This document shows positions 33,944-43,853 of a stretch of DNA of 64,000 nucleotides, piece by piece. The position numbers and the translations under genes were made by a program. The notes below the pieces were generated by a model, which was not told where the DNA came from, ran no database searches, and saw nothing but the letters and a program-made list of their open reading frames with translations. How positions within the stretch are numbered: position 1 is the stretch's first letter; each line of letters starts with the position of its first letter. This DNA comes from Thermosynechococcus sp. (GTDB lineage Bacteria; Cyanobacteriota; Cyanobacteriia; Thermosynechococcales; Thermosynechococcaceae). Location: assembly GCF_025999095.1 (NCBI RefSeq), contig NZ_AP024678.1, forward strand, positions 124,001-188,000, written 5' to 3'.

Positions 33944-35203
33944 TTAGGTCGTGTATTCAGCGTTAATTTTCACGTAATCATAGCTGAGATCGCAGCCCCA
34001 AGCCACACCCCGACCACTGCCAGCACCAATACTCACCTCAATCACCACAGGATGGTCAATGGATTGCTGACCACTGGCATCTTTACTGGCAGCGGCTTGC
34101 TGAACCAAATAGGCATGGGCGGCAGCGCGATCAAAGGGTAGGGGCTGACCATGGCGCATCATGGGGATGCCCCCCAGGGAAATGGCGAGATTACTAGCAT
34201 CAAAGGGTACCCCAGCACGACCTGCCGCCGCAGCAATGCGTCCCCAGTTGGGATCCCGTCCGTAAATGGCCGATTTGACCAGCATTGAACTTGCAATGGT
34301 TCTGGCCACTTGACGGGCAGCGGTGTCATCACTGGCACCGCTCACTTGTACTTCAATGAGGCAAGTTGCCCCCTCCCCATCGCGGGCGATCGCCTTCGCT
34401 AAATGTACACAAACAGCCGTCAGCATTTCTTCAAGGCGGGTGGCAGCTGCTCCCGGCTCCGCGATCGCCGGAGTACGCGATTGTCCATTGGCCAAAGCAA
34501 TTACACTGTCATTGGTACTGGTGTCGCCATCCACAGTAATTTGATTGAAGGAGCGATCGCAGGCGCGCTGTAGCATCTCCTGCCACAGATGGGGAGACAC
34601 GGCAGCATCACAAGTAATAAAGGCCAGCATCGTTGCCATCTTCGGGTGAATCATTCCCGACCCCTTGGCCATACCACCAATGCGAATGGTTTGCCCCTCC
34701 CACTCGGCTTCAAGAGCAATTTGCTTGGGTACTAAATCTGTTGTCATAATTGCTCGAGCAGCGGCCTCTCCACCGCCATCACTCAAGTTTGCCATCAGCG
34801 TTGGCAGCGCTTGGCGCATTTTTTCAAGGGGAATGGGTTGACCAATGACCCCAGTGGAGGCCACAAGCACCATCTCGGGACTGAGCCCCAAGGCCGTTGC
34901 CACCATATCCGCTTGGGCCAAAACCGCCTGCCAGCCCTGTTCTCCCGTGGCGGCATTGGCCTGACCCGAATTACACAAAATGGCCTGCGCCGTTCCCTTG
35001 GTTTGTAACCGCTGCCGACAGTAGCTGACGGGCGCGGCACACATATGGTTTGTCGTAAATACCCCAGCGGCGATCGCTGGCACATCGGAAACAATCAATG
35101 CCAAATCCGGTGCGCCTGAAGCTTTGAGTCCTGCCGTTATTCCCGCAGCCCGATACCCTTTGGCGGCAGTCACACCACCTGTAATTCGTTGCCAGTGGCT
35201 CAT
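33944..35203 (-). CDS. argJ: Bifunctional glutamate N-acetyltransferase / ornithine acetyltransferase ArgJ
   Basis: Recycles the acetyl group in arginine synthesis. The 419-aa precursor self-cleaves before the Thr in KMATMLAFITCDA, inside the conserved GSGMIHPKMATM motif. Other family motifs: CNSGQANAATGEQG, STGVIGQPIPL, NQITVDGDTSTNDSV, and LVKSAIYGRDPNWGRIAAAAGRAG towards the C-terminus. The start MSHWQRITGGVTAAKGY is standard. Confidence 0.96.
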   Translation of the reverse strand: MSHWQRITGGVTAAKGYRAAGITAGLKASGAPDLALIVSDVPAIAAGVFTTNHMCAAPVSYCRQRLQTKGTAQAILCNSGQANAATGEQGWQAVLAQADMVATALGLSPEMVLVASTGVIGQPIPLEKMRQALPTLMANLSDGGGEAAARAIMTTDLVPKQIALEAEWEGQTIRIGGMAKGSGMIHPKMATMLAFITCDAAVSPHLWQEMLQRACDRSFNQITVDGDTSTNDSVIALANGQSRTPAIAEPGAAATRLEEMLTAVCVHLAKAIARDGEGATCLIEVQVSGASDDTAARQVARTIASSMLVKSAIYGRDPNWGRIAAAAGRAGVPFDASNLAISLGGIPMMRHGQPLPFDRAAAHAYLVQQAAASKDASGQQSIDHPVVIEVSIGAGSGRGVAWGCDLSYDYVKINAEYTT

Positions 35204-35812
35204 AGCGTCGTCAACAAGAGAATCGTTGCGATTATATCAGGGGTATTTCCCAAAACCGCAACTGTTAAGGTTTCTGCAGCAGTCTAGGGAAAGATTACGA
35301 CTCAGGGCGCGAAGTCGTTCGGTAATCGGCAGGGTAATTGCTCGGATTGCCGGCAAAATGCGGCGATTCAGCTCACTCAACGTTGTCGTTGTTATTTGCT
35401 CAGGTTTACTGTCGGCTTTAAGGGTTCGATCCACCCAGTTAAAAAGCCAATAGTGGGGAATCTATGCCTCGGGATAGAGCACCAATTTCAAGGTGCGATC
35501 GTAACGATTGTCAACAAGGGTAATATCTAGCTCAGGTTCACTGTGAACTGAAATGACAATCAGTGGTTAACAACGCCGGGTTGCCCTATCACCAAACATT
35601 GGCATTAAGACCGGCAGCAGTTGGGTGATACAGGTTTCGTGGGCTGTGCCCTCGCAGCCATCTTGATCAGTCCCCCCCGCCCTAGTTCAAGCGGGTCATC
35701 TTGCTCCCAAAAGCCCAGCTCAACAGTGATAGTCCTCAACGCTGATTTGCATTAACTCCGGAGATAGGGTTAATGTGCGGGTATCGGGGTCATGATTCAC
35801 CCTCGCCGTTGC
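35204..35812 (-). pseudogene. Degenerate coding region, possible Uma2-family remnant
   Basis: Between argJ and ppc the minus strand shows protein-like pieces in changing frames with several stops: TRTLTLSPELMQISVEDYH, then ELGFWEQDDPLELGRGG, EGTAHETCITQLLPVLMPMF, and PLIVISVHSEPELDITLVDN followed by RTLKLVLYPEA, a stop, and IPHYWLFNWVDRTLK. The last piece resembles the C-terminal half of Uma2-type PD-(D/E)XK nucleases (..YAEAGIPEYWLV..). The earlier pieces do not match clearly. No intact gene is present here. Confidence 0.4.
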
Positions 35813-38800
35813 TTAGCCCGTATTGCGCATCCCCGCTGCTATGCCATTGATGGTCAAGAGTGCCCCCCGGAGCAATTCACCCCGACCATAGCGGGAGCGC
35901 AAAATTGCCCCAGAGGTAGTTTGGCTATTGTGCTGGCGCAGCCGTTTCAAAAGAGATACTTGCAGGAACCCCAAAGGAACAATGGTGCGATTGCGCAGTT
36001 GCACTGATCGCTGAAGCGCCGGATCGCCATCGAGTAGCCGCTCATGGCCAGTAATCGTGAGCACTAATTCCGTGGTCAGGCGATGTTCCTGAGCAATCTG
36101 ATCGTAGAGGCGGAAGAAGGCTTCACGGTTTTGGGGCTGGCTGAGTTCTTGGACATAGTAGCGGGCAATCTCTAGATCGACCTTGGCAAGGGTCATCTCA
36201 ACCTTAGAAATCACCATGCGGAAGAAAGGCCATTTGTAGTAGAAGTAGCGCAAGAGGGAAAGATGCTCAGCGGGTTTTTCCTCAAGGAATTCCTTTAGGG
36301 CAGTACCCACACCATACCAAGCCGGCAGCAGGAAACGGGTTTGTGTCCAACTAAAGACCCAAGGAATTGCCCGCAGGCTCTCCAGGGTTTTCTTGCCCCC
36401 CCGCCGTGTTGGCCGTGAGCTAATTTGCAGTTGGCTAATCTCTTGGATTGGGGTGACTTCGTTAAAGAATTCAATGAATTCTGGCTGCTCATAGATGAGA
36501 TGGCGATAGCACTGGCGCGATCGCGTGGCCAACTCCTCCATAATCTCGTGCCAAGGCTCAATTTCGTCAATACTACTGCGCAGCAAACTAGCTTGGATGA
36601 CCGCTGTGGCCACTGTTTCGAGGTTAAAGAGCGCTAGTTCCGGCAACGAGTATTTGGAAGCCAGTACCTCCCCTTGCTCAGTAATCTTGATTCGTCCCTT
36701 AATCGTTTGCGCTGGCTGCGCCAAAATCGCCGCATAGGCAGGTCCACCACCCCGACCCACTGAGCCACCCCGACCGTGGAAAATGCGCAGTTGGAAGCCA
36801 AAATTCTCAGCAATTTTCTGCAGCTGTTGTTGTGCCTTGTAAATTTCCCAGTTGCTACTGAGGAAGCCCGAATCCTTATTGCTGTCGGAATAGCCCAGCA
36901 TGACCTCCTGCAGAAAGGGGGTACTGTTGCTGCCAAGATAGCTGCGGCAAAAGGGGAGGGAGAATAGTTGCGTCAGCACCGCCGGGGCGTGCTTGAGGTC
37001 CTCCACCGTTTCAAACAGGGGAACGGCTTGCAGGGTACTAGCTCCAGTGGCTGGATCAAAGAGGCCTGCCTCCTTGGCAAAGAGGAGTACCTCCAATAGA
37101 TCGCTGACCTCGTGGCTCATGCTGATGATGTAGGTATTGCACAAATCGGTGCCAAATTCCTGCTGGAGTTGCCGCACCATGCGGAATGTTTCAATGATTT
37201 CATTGGTGCGATCGCTAAAGGGGAGTTCCCCCGGAATCAACGGGCGACGGGTCGAGAGTTCGCTGAGGAGCCAGCGAGTGCGTTCGGTTTCTGGGAGTTC
37301 TGTATAGGGACAGGGGAGAATACCCAAATAGGCGGTAATTTCATTGAGAGCCTCAGCGTGACAGGTGCTCTCTTGGCGAATATCCAAGGCTGCCAAATTA
37401 AAGCCAAAGACCTGCACTTGGCAAATCAAATCATCCAATTCGCGGCAGGCCAGTCCTGTTTCCTTGAGGTTACGCTGAATTAGCAGCAATTCTGCCAAGA
37501 ATTCTTCACCGTGGCAGTAAAACTGTCCATTATTTAATTCTTCCGCCTCATTGCGGCGAATGCAGTAGGTTTGCAGCGCCCGGTTGCGATCGCGGGTATT
37601 TTGCAGCCGTTTGAGTACATAGGCCAGTTTCAGGCGGTAGGGTTCCTGCCGATAGCGCACCGCATACTGGTCATAGATACTAGGAAGCTGCCGCTGATCC
37701 TGCTCAAGGGAATCTAGCAAATCCGGCAGCACATCGCACCAGTGCAGGGACAGGCTGAGCAAATTGATTAAGCGCTCAACGGACTTAATATACTCCTCAA
37801 GAACTAAGTTGCGCTGATAGCAGGCGGTTTGCCACGTTACTTCTGGTTTGACATAGGGATTGCCATCGCGATCGCCCCCCACCCAAGAACCAAAGCGGCA
37901 GAAATTGTAACGGGGGGGCTCAAGCGTGGGAAAGGTTTCATGCAATGACTGCTCCAGGCGGCGATAGAGCTTGGGAATGACAGCAAAAATTACCTCCTTG
38001 AAGTAGTGGAGGGTGTATTCCACCTCATCGAGTACTTCCGGCTTAAATTGGTGTAACTCATCCGTGCGCCACCAGAGGCGAATTTCTTCCATCAGTTGTG
38101 CCCGTAGAGTTTGGGCATTCCAATCCGTCAGGTGTGCAGAAGCCCCCTCTAGCACATCCAGTTGCTCGAGTAATCGGGCAACCCGCCGCTGCTTATCACG
38201 AATTGTTTGCCGCACAATCTCCGTCGGGTGAGCAGTAAAAACCAGCTTAATGTCCAGTTGATCCAAAAGCTTTTGAATATGGCGCGGCGGCACATTCAGC
38301 ATCTGCAGCCGAGGAAAGAGCCAAGCAAAGGAACCATACTGCTGAGTGGCGGGAATGGCTTCGTAAAGACTATGCTCTAGGCGTTCACTCGGCCCACTGC
38401 GCACAGCCGTTGCGTTGGCAGCACTATGAGGCAGCGGAAAACCTTCACCACTGACACCGGAAATCGGTTCACTCATGACGCTGCGGCGCCGCAATCCCTC
38501 TTGGGCAGCGCGTTCGCGATTGTATTGTTGTTCGTAGTGCTGCTCAACGATGTTGATAATTTGAAAGTAGAGGTTAAAAGCACGGGCCGCTCTAATGGCT
38601 TGATTGAGTTCGAGGGATTCAATGACTTTCAGCAGTTCCCCTTCTGGGGCATGGAGCACATGACCCTCCGGCGAAGAGAGCGCACCTAAGCGCCGCAATA
38701 GATCAACCAATTCTTGACCCGATTCTGCCGCCAAGACATCGACCAAGACCTCTTCCACCAGTCGCAACCGTTCCTGTAGGGTACGGGCTGCTAAACTTTC

Positions 38801-38848
38801 ACTTTCAATTAAGCGATCGCGATTGGTCACATCGAGGACTGATGTCAT
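35813..38848 (-). CDS. ppc: Phosphoenolpyruvate carboxylase
   Basis: Fixes bicarbonate onto PEP to form oxaloacetate for amino-acid synthesis. The protein is about 1011 aa. Catalytic His region [13 protein letters not shown] (about residues 190-205), [34 protein letters not shown], the Gly-rich loop [16 protein letters not shown], and the C-terminal [20 protein letters not shown] ending MRNTG. ATG 38848 ([14 protein letters not shown]) is chosen; an in-frame upstream ATG adds six residues. Confidence 0.97.
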   Translation of the reverse strand: MTSVLDVTNRDRLIESESLAARTLQERLRLVEEVLVDVLAAESGQELVDLLRRLGALSSPEGHVLHAPEGELLKVIESLELNQAIRAARAFNLYFQIINIVEQHYEQQYNRERAAQEGLRRRSVMSEPISGVSGEGFPLPHSAANATAVRSGPSERLEHSLYEAIPATQQYGSFAWLFPRLQMLNVPPRHIQKLLDQLDIKLVFTAHPTEIVRQTIRDKQRRVARLLEQLDVLEGASAHLTDWNAQTLRAQLMEEIRLWWRTDELHQFKPEVLDEVEYTLHYFKEVIFAVIPKLYRRLEQSLHETFPTLEPPRYNFCRFGSWVGGDRDGNPYVKPEVTWQTACYQRNLVLEEYIKSVERLINLLSLSLHWCDVLPDLLDSLEQDQRQLPSIYDQYAVRYRQEPYRLKLAYVLKRLQNTRDRNRALQTYCIRRNEAEELNNGQFYCHGEEFLAELLLIQRNLKETGLACRELDDLICQVQVFGFNLAALDIRQESTCHAEALNEITAYLGILPCPYTELPETERTRWLLSELSTRRPLIPGELPFSDRTNEIIETFRMVRQLQQEFGTDLCNTYIISMSHEVSDLLEVLLFAKEAGLFDPATGASTLQAVPLFETVEDLKHAPAVLTQLFSLPFCRSYLGSNSTPFLQEVMLGYSDSNKDSGFLSSNWEIYKAQQQLQKIAENFGFQLRIFHGRGGSVGRGGGPAYAAILAQPAQTIKGRIKITEQGEVLASKYSLPELALFNLETVATAVIQASLLRSSIDEIEPWHEIMEELATRSRQCYRHLIYEQPEFIEFFNEVTPIQEISQLQISSRPTRRGGKKTLESLRAIPWVFSWTQTRFLLPAWYGVGTALKEFLEEKPAEHLSLLRYFYYKWPFFRMVISKVEMTLAKVDLEIARYYVQELSQPQNREAFFRLYDQIAQEHRLTTELVLTITGHERLLDGDPALQRSVQLRNRTIVPLGFLQVSLLKRLRQHNSQTTSGAILRSRYGRGELLRGALLTINGIAAGMRNTG

Positions 38849-38950
38849 ATTTACCCCAGTCTGCAAACATAATACTCCCTACTTTACTCAATCCTGAACC
38901 AGGGCGGTACAACAATTGGTAACAGGCCTATTAAGGATTTGTTAACAGTT

Positions 38951-40450
38951 CTAAGCTTTTTTGCTGCTCAGAATCAGTTCTAGGTGCTGCAGGCGATCGC
39001 GAACGCCATAATTCACCAAAGTAATGCTTTGCAGATGTTCCAACCAGCCGGCGGTGAGGCCATTGAGGTACTGAAGTAAGGGCCAACGCTGGCTCAAGGG
39101 GGCAAATAGCTGCGGCCAACGGGCATAGACTAGCCCATGAATCCCTTGTTGCTGTCGCAGCAGGCTCTCTGGCAATCCAGATACTTTTTTACTCTGACTC
39201 TGGGAAAATACCGATAGGGAAGACGCTAGTATCAGGCGATCGCCCCGTTGCCCATAGGCAGCGGCCACATCAGAGACCAAGCCTGCCCTTGTCTGCGGGT
39301 CAAGCATCAATTTTACCCAAGCGGTTACGGGTTCTTTATCCAAGACTAAGCGATTGACCTCATAGCCATTGGCACGGGCAAGATCATCCAACTGGTGCAG
39401 CAGCGTCGCCGTTTCTGGGGTATCGGTCGTCTGCCACGACCATTGCCAGTGTTGATCGGCTGGATACCAAAGGGCAAGGCAAAAGCGATCGCTAGCCAAG
39501 GGAAAAATCTGGCTAGTCAAGTCCACCGGTATATCCGCCGTTAAATCCCGCAGTAGTTGGCTGGCAATATCATCCCCTTGGGGAGTTTTGCCAAAGCGGT
39601 AATCGGCCAAAGCCGCGGTGAGTTGGCTATAGCCCTCTGGCAAGTGGGAACCCGCCACCACTACCGTGGGAATCGGTTCTTGGAAACGGAGGGACTCAAG
39701 GTCGAAGGGATCAGACGCCAGTGTGGCATCACTGGTGCGGTGCAGCAGTGTTTGCAGATGTAGCTCGTTGTTTTTTGCCTTTACGGCTAAGAGCAGGCGA
39801 TCGTAGGTGGGGGCCAGTTGGCGCCCCTCGGGACTTAGGGATTGCAGGTTGAGATAGTAGAGGGCTGTAGGTTCAGGCCCGAATTGAGGCCGGGCCACTT
39901 GATAAAAGGTCAAACTCGCAAGATTACCATCCGCGGTTACCGCTGCTCCCAAGCTAGCGGTCATAGTCTCCACATCCGAAGCAAGGAGCAGGCGATCGCC
40001 TAGACGGGCTGTCACCAAGTCTTTGCCCACCTGCAGGAGGATATTTTGATAGACTTGCACCGCAAAGGGATGCCCCTGCCAGTAGGTCTCCAAAAAAGCT
40101 GTTGCGGCTTCTGGGCGCTTCAGGGGCAAAATCCACAACTGCCGCGGCGATGAACACGCTTCAGGGCAGGGGAACTGGGCAACAATCACCCCCTCGCCCA
40201 CCCAATCATTGATTTCAGACCACGACCAGCCCCAATGAGCAAGTTGGGATGTCCAAAAACGCTCCGCCAAAAAATGTAGGGGATCGCTACTGGGAGGTTG
40301 ATTGAGCTTGAGGACACTCTGGGCTTGGCGAGGGACAAAGATCAGGTCATCACTATCGGCAGCAAAGGCTGGCTGGCCACACATTAGAAACAACCAGCAG
40401 AGGATAAAGACCAAAAGAGATGACCCTAGCGATCGATGGCGCAGTTGCAT
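38951..40450 (-). CDS. DUF3352 domain protein, exported
   Basis: About 499 aa. An N-terminal signal peptide (LLVFILCWLFLMCGQPAFA) is followed by a beta-rich body: WVGEGVIVAQF, LWILPLKRPEAA, YQNILLQVGKDLVTARLGDRLLLASDVETM, YYLNLQSL and ILASSLSVFSQSQ. Such cyanobacterial DUF3352 proteins are exported and of unknown function. ATG 40450 is preferred over a TTG four codons upstream. It follows prk after about 26 bases on the same strand. Confidence 0.75.
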   Translation of the reverse strand: MQLRHRSLGSSLLVFILCWLFLMCGQPAFAADSDDLIFVPRQAQSVLKLNQPPSSDPLHFLAERFWTSQLAHWGWSWSEINDWVGEGVIVAQFPCPEACSSPRQLWILPLKRPEAATAFLETYWQGHPFAVQVYQNILLQVGKDLVTARLGDRLLLASDVETMTASLGAAVTADGNLASLTFYQVARPQFGPEPTALYYLNLQSLSPEGRQLAPTYDRLLLAVKAKNNELHLQTLLHRTSDATLASDPFDLESLRFQEPIPTVVVAGSHLPEGYSQLTAALADYRFGKTPQGDDIASQLLRDLTADIPVDLTSQIFPLASDRFCLALWYPADQHWQWSWQTTDTPETATLLHQLDDLARANGYEVNRLVLDKEPVTAWVKLMLDPQTRAGLVSDVAAAYGQRGDRLILASSLSVFSQSQSKKVSGLPESLLRQQQGIHGLVYARWPQLFAPLSQRWPLLQYLNGLTAGWLEHLQSITLVNYGVRDRLQHLELILSSKKA

Positions 40451-40476
40451 CAGTGCCCTCAATGTGGCAGGCCCAA

Positions 40477-41481
40477 TTAGCGGTTGGTGACAGTGGCCGC
40501 GTCCCGCGAGGTCAAGCGCTCGTAGGTAGCCCGCATTTTCAACCCCGTTAGCACTTGGAATAGACCCGACCCATTATCGGAACCCGGATAGTCACGGTGC
40601 TTCAGCAGTAGTTCCGTCACTTCGCCGTAGTGCTTGGTGGAGGTATTACTCAGGTGGCTTTCAATGTAGATGAGTTCATCGAGTTTTTCAAAGCGACCGT
40701 CCACTTCTAAGACCGAAACGGGGTGACCATAGTATTCATCAGGTCCGTAGCTGAGGCGGATGCCCGGATAGGAGCAGGTGAGCTTACGACCGCAGGGAAT
40801 CCAAGTAATCGTTGAGCCTTCATCAAAGAGATAGACTGGCTCAAAGCCGGGGATGCCTTCCCGTTGCAGCATCCGTACCCGCAGGATATTGCCGACTTTT
40901 TCCTCTTTGACCAACTGGGTCGGCAGAATTTGCAAGACGACGTCAGCGTACTGCTTTTGGGGATCGATATAGGCCATGAAGTCAGGGCGACGGGCGTTGA
41001 TGGAGGCAATCACGTCTTCATAGCTATGGCCCCGCTCAGCCATGTCGCGCTTGATCTTCCAAGCAATTTTTACATCGTCACTGATGTCGAGATAAACACT
41101 GAAGTCGATGAGCGATCGCACCCGTTCATCATAGAGGGGATGCAGACCTTCAATCACAATCACGTGGTTGGGATCCACCTTCTCCGGCGGATCAATCGTC
41201 CCCGTTTCGTGGTTGTAGATGGGTTTCATGATTGATTCGCCATTTTTGAGAGCCTTGATCTGCTCATACATCAGATCAAAGTTGTTGGCGCGGGGATCAA
41301 GCGCCGTAATCCCCATTTCTTTCCGCTGCTTGCGATCCAGACTGTGATAGTCATCCAAACAAATCACAGTCATAAAATCTTCGCCAAACAGATCGGCCAG
41401 TCGGCGCAAAAACGTTGATTTACCACAGCCGGAGTCTCCAGCAACGCCGATGAGAACCACACGGTCTGGCTTACTGCTCAT
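40477..41481 (-). CDS. prk: Phosphoribulokinase
   Basis: Calvin-cycle enzyme that phosphorylates ribulose 5-phosphate to RuBP, 334 aa. P-loop GVAGDSGCGKSTFLRRL at about residues 12-28, DDYHSLDR, the catalytic region VIVIEGLHPLYDERV and SVYLDISDDVKIAWKIKRDMAERGHS. Cys residues in the P-loop (SGCGKS) and at CLDDYH are the pair used for redox control by thioredoxin and CP12 in this family. The start MSSKPDRVVLIGVAGDSG is standard. It is divergent from rpmF across a 211-bp intergenic region. Confidence 0.97.
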   Translation of the reverse strand: MSSKPDRVVLIGVAGDSGCGKSTFLRRLADLFGEDFMTVICLDDYHSLDRKQRKEMGITALDPRANNFDLMYEQIKALKNGESIMKPIYNHETGTIDPPEKVDPNHVIVIEGLHPLYDERVRSLIDFSVYLDISDDVKIAWKIKRDMAERGHSYEDVIASINARRPDFMAYIDPQKQYADVVLQILPTQLVKEEKVGNILRVRMLQREGIPGFEPVYLFDEGSTITWIPCGRKLTCSYPGIRLSYGPDEYYGHPVSVLEVDGRFEKLDELIYIESHLSNTSTKHYGEVTELLLKHRDYPGSDNGSGLFQVLTGLKMRATYERLTSRDAATVTNR

Positions 41482-41692
41482 AGCTGACGATTCCCTTTGC
41501 TCGTAGAAGTGGACATCCCCTCATGGGGTGGTTCAGTATACCCTTAACTGATATTACAAGGGTGGTGTCCCTCTGGGATAGTTTTTTGTGCAAAAAGAGG
41601 AACCTTGTGGTCCACAGGGGGGATGGGTGGTTGTTCTCGGGAAGAGTTTGGGATAAAGTAGTAGATTGCGAAAGTTCATCCTAGGGATCACC
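41482..41692. promoter_or_regulatory. Divergent promoter region between prk and rpmF
   Basis: A 211-bp gap with start codons at both ends must hold promoters for both directions. Towards prk a TATACT element lies at about 41537-41542 on the minus strand, roughly 55 bases before the start; no well-spaced -35 partner could be assigned. Towards rpmF an AT-rich stretch (GATAAAGTAG) lies about 40 bases upstream. The placement of individual elements is tentative. Confidence 0.35.
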
Positions 41693-41875
41693 ATGGCCTG
41701 CCCCAAAAAGAAAACCTCAAAGTCCAAGCGCAGTATGCGCCGTGCTGTCTGGAAGCGCCAAGCTGCCCTTCAAGCACAACGTGCCCTCTCGATTGGTAAG
41801 TCTATTTTGACTGAACGTGCCCAAGGCTTCTACTTCCCTGAAGCCGAAGAAGAGAACGAAGACGAGCAGGAGTAA
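41693..41875 (+). CDS. rpmF: 50S ribosomal protein L32
   Basis: A 60-aa protein beginning [21 protein letters not shown], the standard N-terminus of cyanobacterial and plastid L32, with an acidic C-terminal tail ([11 protein letters not shown]). It lacks the zinc-binding cysteines found in some L32 forms. ATG 41693 was chosen over an in-frame upstream start because family members begin at MACPKKK. The hlip gene follows two bases after its stop. Confidence 0.95.
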   Translation: MACPKKKTSKSKRSMRRAVWKRQAALQAQRALSIGKSILTERAQGFYFPEAEEENEDEQE

Positions 41876-41877
41876 TC

Positions 41878-42051
41878 ATGGCCACCCCTACAGAGCCGAG
41901 CCGCACCCCCAAACTGGAAACCCCAAAGTACGGCTTTAATACCTTTGCTGAGCGGATTAATGGCCGTGCAGCGATGGTGGGTCTGGTGGCTCTTTTGTTG
42001 TGGGAATATTGGACAGGAGAGGGCTTGCTCCACTGGTTGGGCTGGCTCTAG
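41878..42051 (+). CDS. High-light-inducible protein (Hlip/SCP), one-helix chlorophyll-binding
   Basis: A 57-aa protein translated from ATG 41878 to TAG 42051: MATPTEPSRTPKLET..YGFNTF, then the chlorophyll-binding helix FAERINGRAAMVGLVALLLW, and GEGLLHWLGWL. The ExxNxRxAM motif of the LHC superfamily is complete. Hlips bind chlorophyll and carotenoid and protect photosystem II assembly or free chlorophyll in high light. It lies two bases behind rpmF, an arrangement seen in some cyanobacteria, so the two are probably cotranscribed. Confidence 0.92.
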   Translation: MATPTEPSRTPKLETPKYGFNTFAERINGRAAMVGLVALLLWEYWTGEGLLHWLGWL

Positions 42052-42075
42052 GGGACGCCTTTAGCACTGTGTTGC

Positions 42076-42858
42076 ATGATTCCCTACAACCTCAGTGACC
42101 CCCGCCTCTTTAGTATTATGGTTGGGGTAATGTTTTTGATGGTCGTCAGCCGCCTATTGCTAGTGGCTGGCTTTTTTTCGCTGGTATATGTCGTGGCTTG
42201 CTGGACGCCCCTGAGGAAACGACGGATAAATCTGCGGCCTTACCAGCGGGGGCAGTTTTGGCAGGAGTTTGGCTGGTCATTGCTGACAGCGGCTATTTTT
42301 GCCCTGGCGGGGGCGATCGCCGCAGTGATGTGGCAGCGGGGCTGGACAGCGGTTTATCTGGAGTTAAATTCCCTTTGGGACTATATTTACTTTCCCTTGA
42401 GCATTGGCCTTGTGCTACTGCTCCACGAAACCTATTACTATTGGCTCCATCGCTGGATGCACCAACCGAAAATTTATCGCCGTGTCCATCGGGTGCATCA
42501 CTATAGCATTGTTGCCTCCCCCTGGACGGCCTTTTCATTTCATCCCTGGGAGGCCTGCTTACAGGCGATTTTTCTGCCGCTGATTATTGTGCTTGTGCCG
42601 CTGCACCCCTACGCTATCGTGATCCAGCTCAGCCTGATGACGGTCTCCAGTGTGATTAACCATCTGAATTTAGAGATCTACCCCCGTGGCTTTGCCGAAC
42701 ATTGGTTGGGGCGGTGGTTGATTGGAGCCACCCACCACAGTTTGCACCACAGTCAATTTCGCTGTAACTATGGCCTCTATTTCACCTTTTGGGATCGGTG
42801 GTTGGGGACAGAAAGTCGTGATTACCTACCCCTGTTTCGCGATCGCACCCAAGGCTGA
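42076..42858 (+). CDS. Sterol desaturase / fatty acid hydroxylase family membrane protein
   Basis: A 260-aa di-iron membrane enzyme. Histidine boxes HETYYYWLHRWMH (about residues 115-127), HRVHH (about 137-141), and the C-terminal GATHHSLHHSQF. About four membrane helices. Family members desaturate or hydroxylate sterols, carotenoids or fatty acids; the substrate is not evident. It follows hlip by about 25 bases on the same strand. Confidence 0.88.
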   Translation: MIPYNLSDPRLFSIMVGVMFLMVVSRLLLVAGFFSLVYVVACWTPLRKRRINLRPYQRGQFWQEFGWSLLTAAIFALAGAIAAVMWQRGWTAVYLELNSLWDYIYFPLSIGLVLLLHETYYYWLHRWMHQPKIYRRVHRVHHYSIVASPWTAFSFHPWEACLQAIFLPLIIVLVPLHPYAIVIQLSLMTVSSVINHLNLEIYPRGFAEHWLGRWLIGATHHSLHHSQFRCNYGLYFTFWDRWLGTESRDYLPLFRDRTQG

Positions 42859-42884
42859 ATTCAGGATGAATTCTGCATAGGTCC

Positions 42885-43742
42885 ATGGGTGAAGGCGTAG
42901 GACAGTCTGTCTGGTTCAGTGGCAGTGAGATGGCCAAGGCACTTTCCTTTCCCATGATGGCGGAGCGACAACATCCGCTGATCCAACCGCTACTCACCCT
43001 TTCCGATGCGGAGTTGATCAAGGCCTTTCAGGATCAGCGCGATCGCGGCTGCTACTTCGTGGCTCTCTATTGTCGCTACGGCCCCCTTGTCTATAGTGTT
43101 CTGCAACACCACGGGCGATCGCCTGTACAGGTGGACTATCTTTTTGCCAAGGTGTGGCATGGGTTATTTTTCAGCCTTGACCTTGTGGAATTTACCCCTG
43201 AGGGCGTGAAAGTGGGCGATGAGGAAGCTCGCTCTCTGCGCAATTGGATAGTCAACCGCACCGCCACCCTAATTCAAGAGGAACTTCCCGGCATTGAGCA
43301 CATTACCTATGTCCTCCAGGATGCACCAGTGCCCCTTTGGTGCTATTTGGAAGCCAGCCTTGCCTACCTGAGTCCCCTCAGCCGCCTAACGCTGGTGACA
43401 ACCCAAACCTTTCACTGGAACCTTGAGCGCCTGCGCGCCTACCTGGAAGTTCAAGGGGAAACCTACAGCCTTGAGGAACTCAAGCAGCATTTAGAGGAGG
43501 GCCTAGCACGGATCGTGGAGTATCTGCCACCGGATATCCGCCAAATTTACTTAATGCCCGATCGGGGGTCGGAGGACCCCCCCGCTGTTCAACCAACTCT
43601 TGAAGAACTCTTTCCCAATAGCGTTGAGGAGGGGGGGGCCCACCTTGATAGCCCCGCCGGCGTAAGAGTAGGCGAGGCGACTGAGCCTACGGACAGTATT
43701 GATAACCTACTGGCAGAGTGGGAGCGGATTCTCTCCGGTTGA
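42885..43742 (+). CDS. Sigma-70-like protein, conserved in cyanobacteria
   Basis: About 285 aa. The segment DAELIKAFQDQRDRGCYFVALYCRYGPLVYSVLQ resembles sigma-70 region 2 of ECF-type factors (helix with Leu-Ile-x-x-Phe and YxxYxxLVY). The later stretch EELKQHLEEGLARIVEYLPPDIRQIYL is like the region-4 helices. Between them is a long spacer, and the C-terminus is acidic and low in complexity. The start is uncertain; ATGs at codons 16, 24 and 25 are possible. It may be a divergent sigma factor or a regulator derived from one. Confidence 0.55.
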   Translation: MGEGVGQSVWFSGSEMAKALSFPMMAERQHPLIQPLLTLSDAELIKAFQDQRDRGCYFVALYCRYGPLVYSVLQHHGRSPVQVDYLFAKVWHGLFFSLDLVEFTPEGVKVGDEEARSLRNWIVNRTATLIQEELPGIEHITYVLQDAPVPLWCYLEASLAYLSPLSRLTLVTTQTFHWNLERLRAYLEVQGETYSLEELKQHLEEGLARIVEYLPPDIRQIYLMPDRGSEDPPAVQPTLEELFPNSVEEGGAHLDSPAGVRVGEATEPTDSIDNLLAEWERILSG

Positions 43743-43853
43743 CACAATTATTTTCTTAAAGGAGTCTAATAAGGCTTTGGGCTAACCCCAAGACCGTGCC
43801 TTGTATGCTAAACTCAATTTATTGCGAAAAATTTCTAACAATCTCTTACTTCT

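Noticed and set aside
43743-43853. Hairpin TTTGGG..CCCCAA as a terminator after the sigma-like gene
   Set aside because: The stem is short and interrupted, and no T-run follows it.
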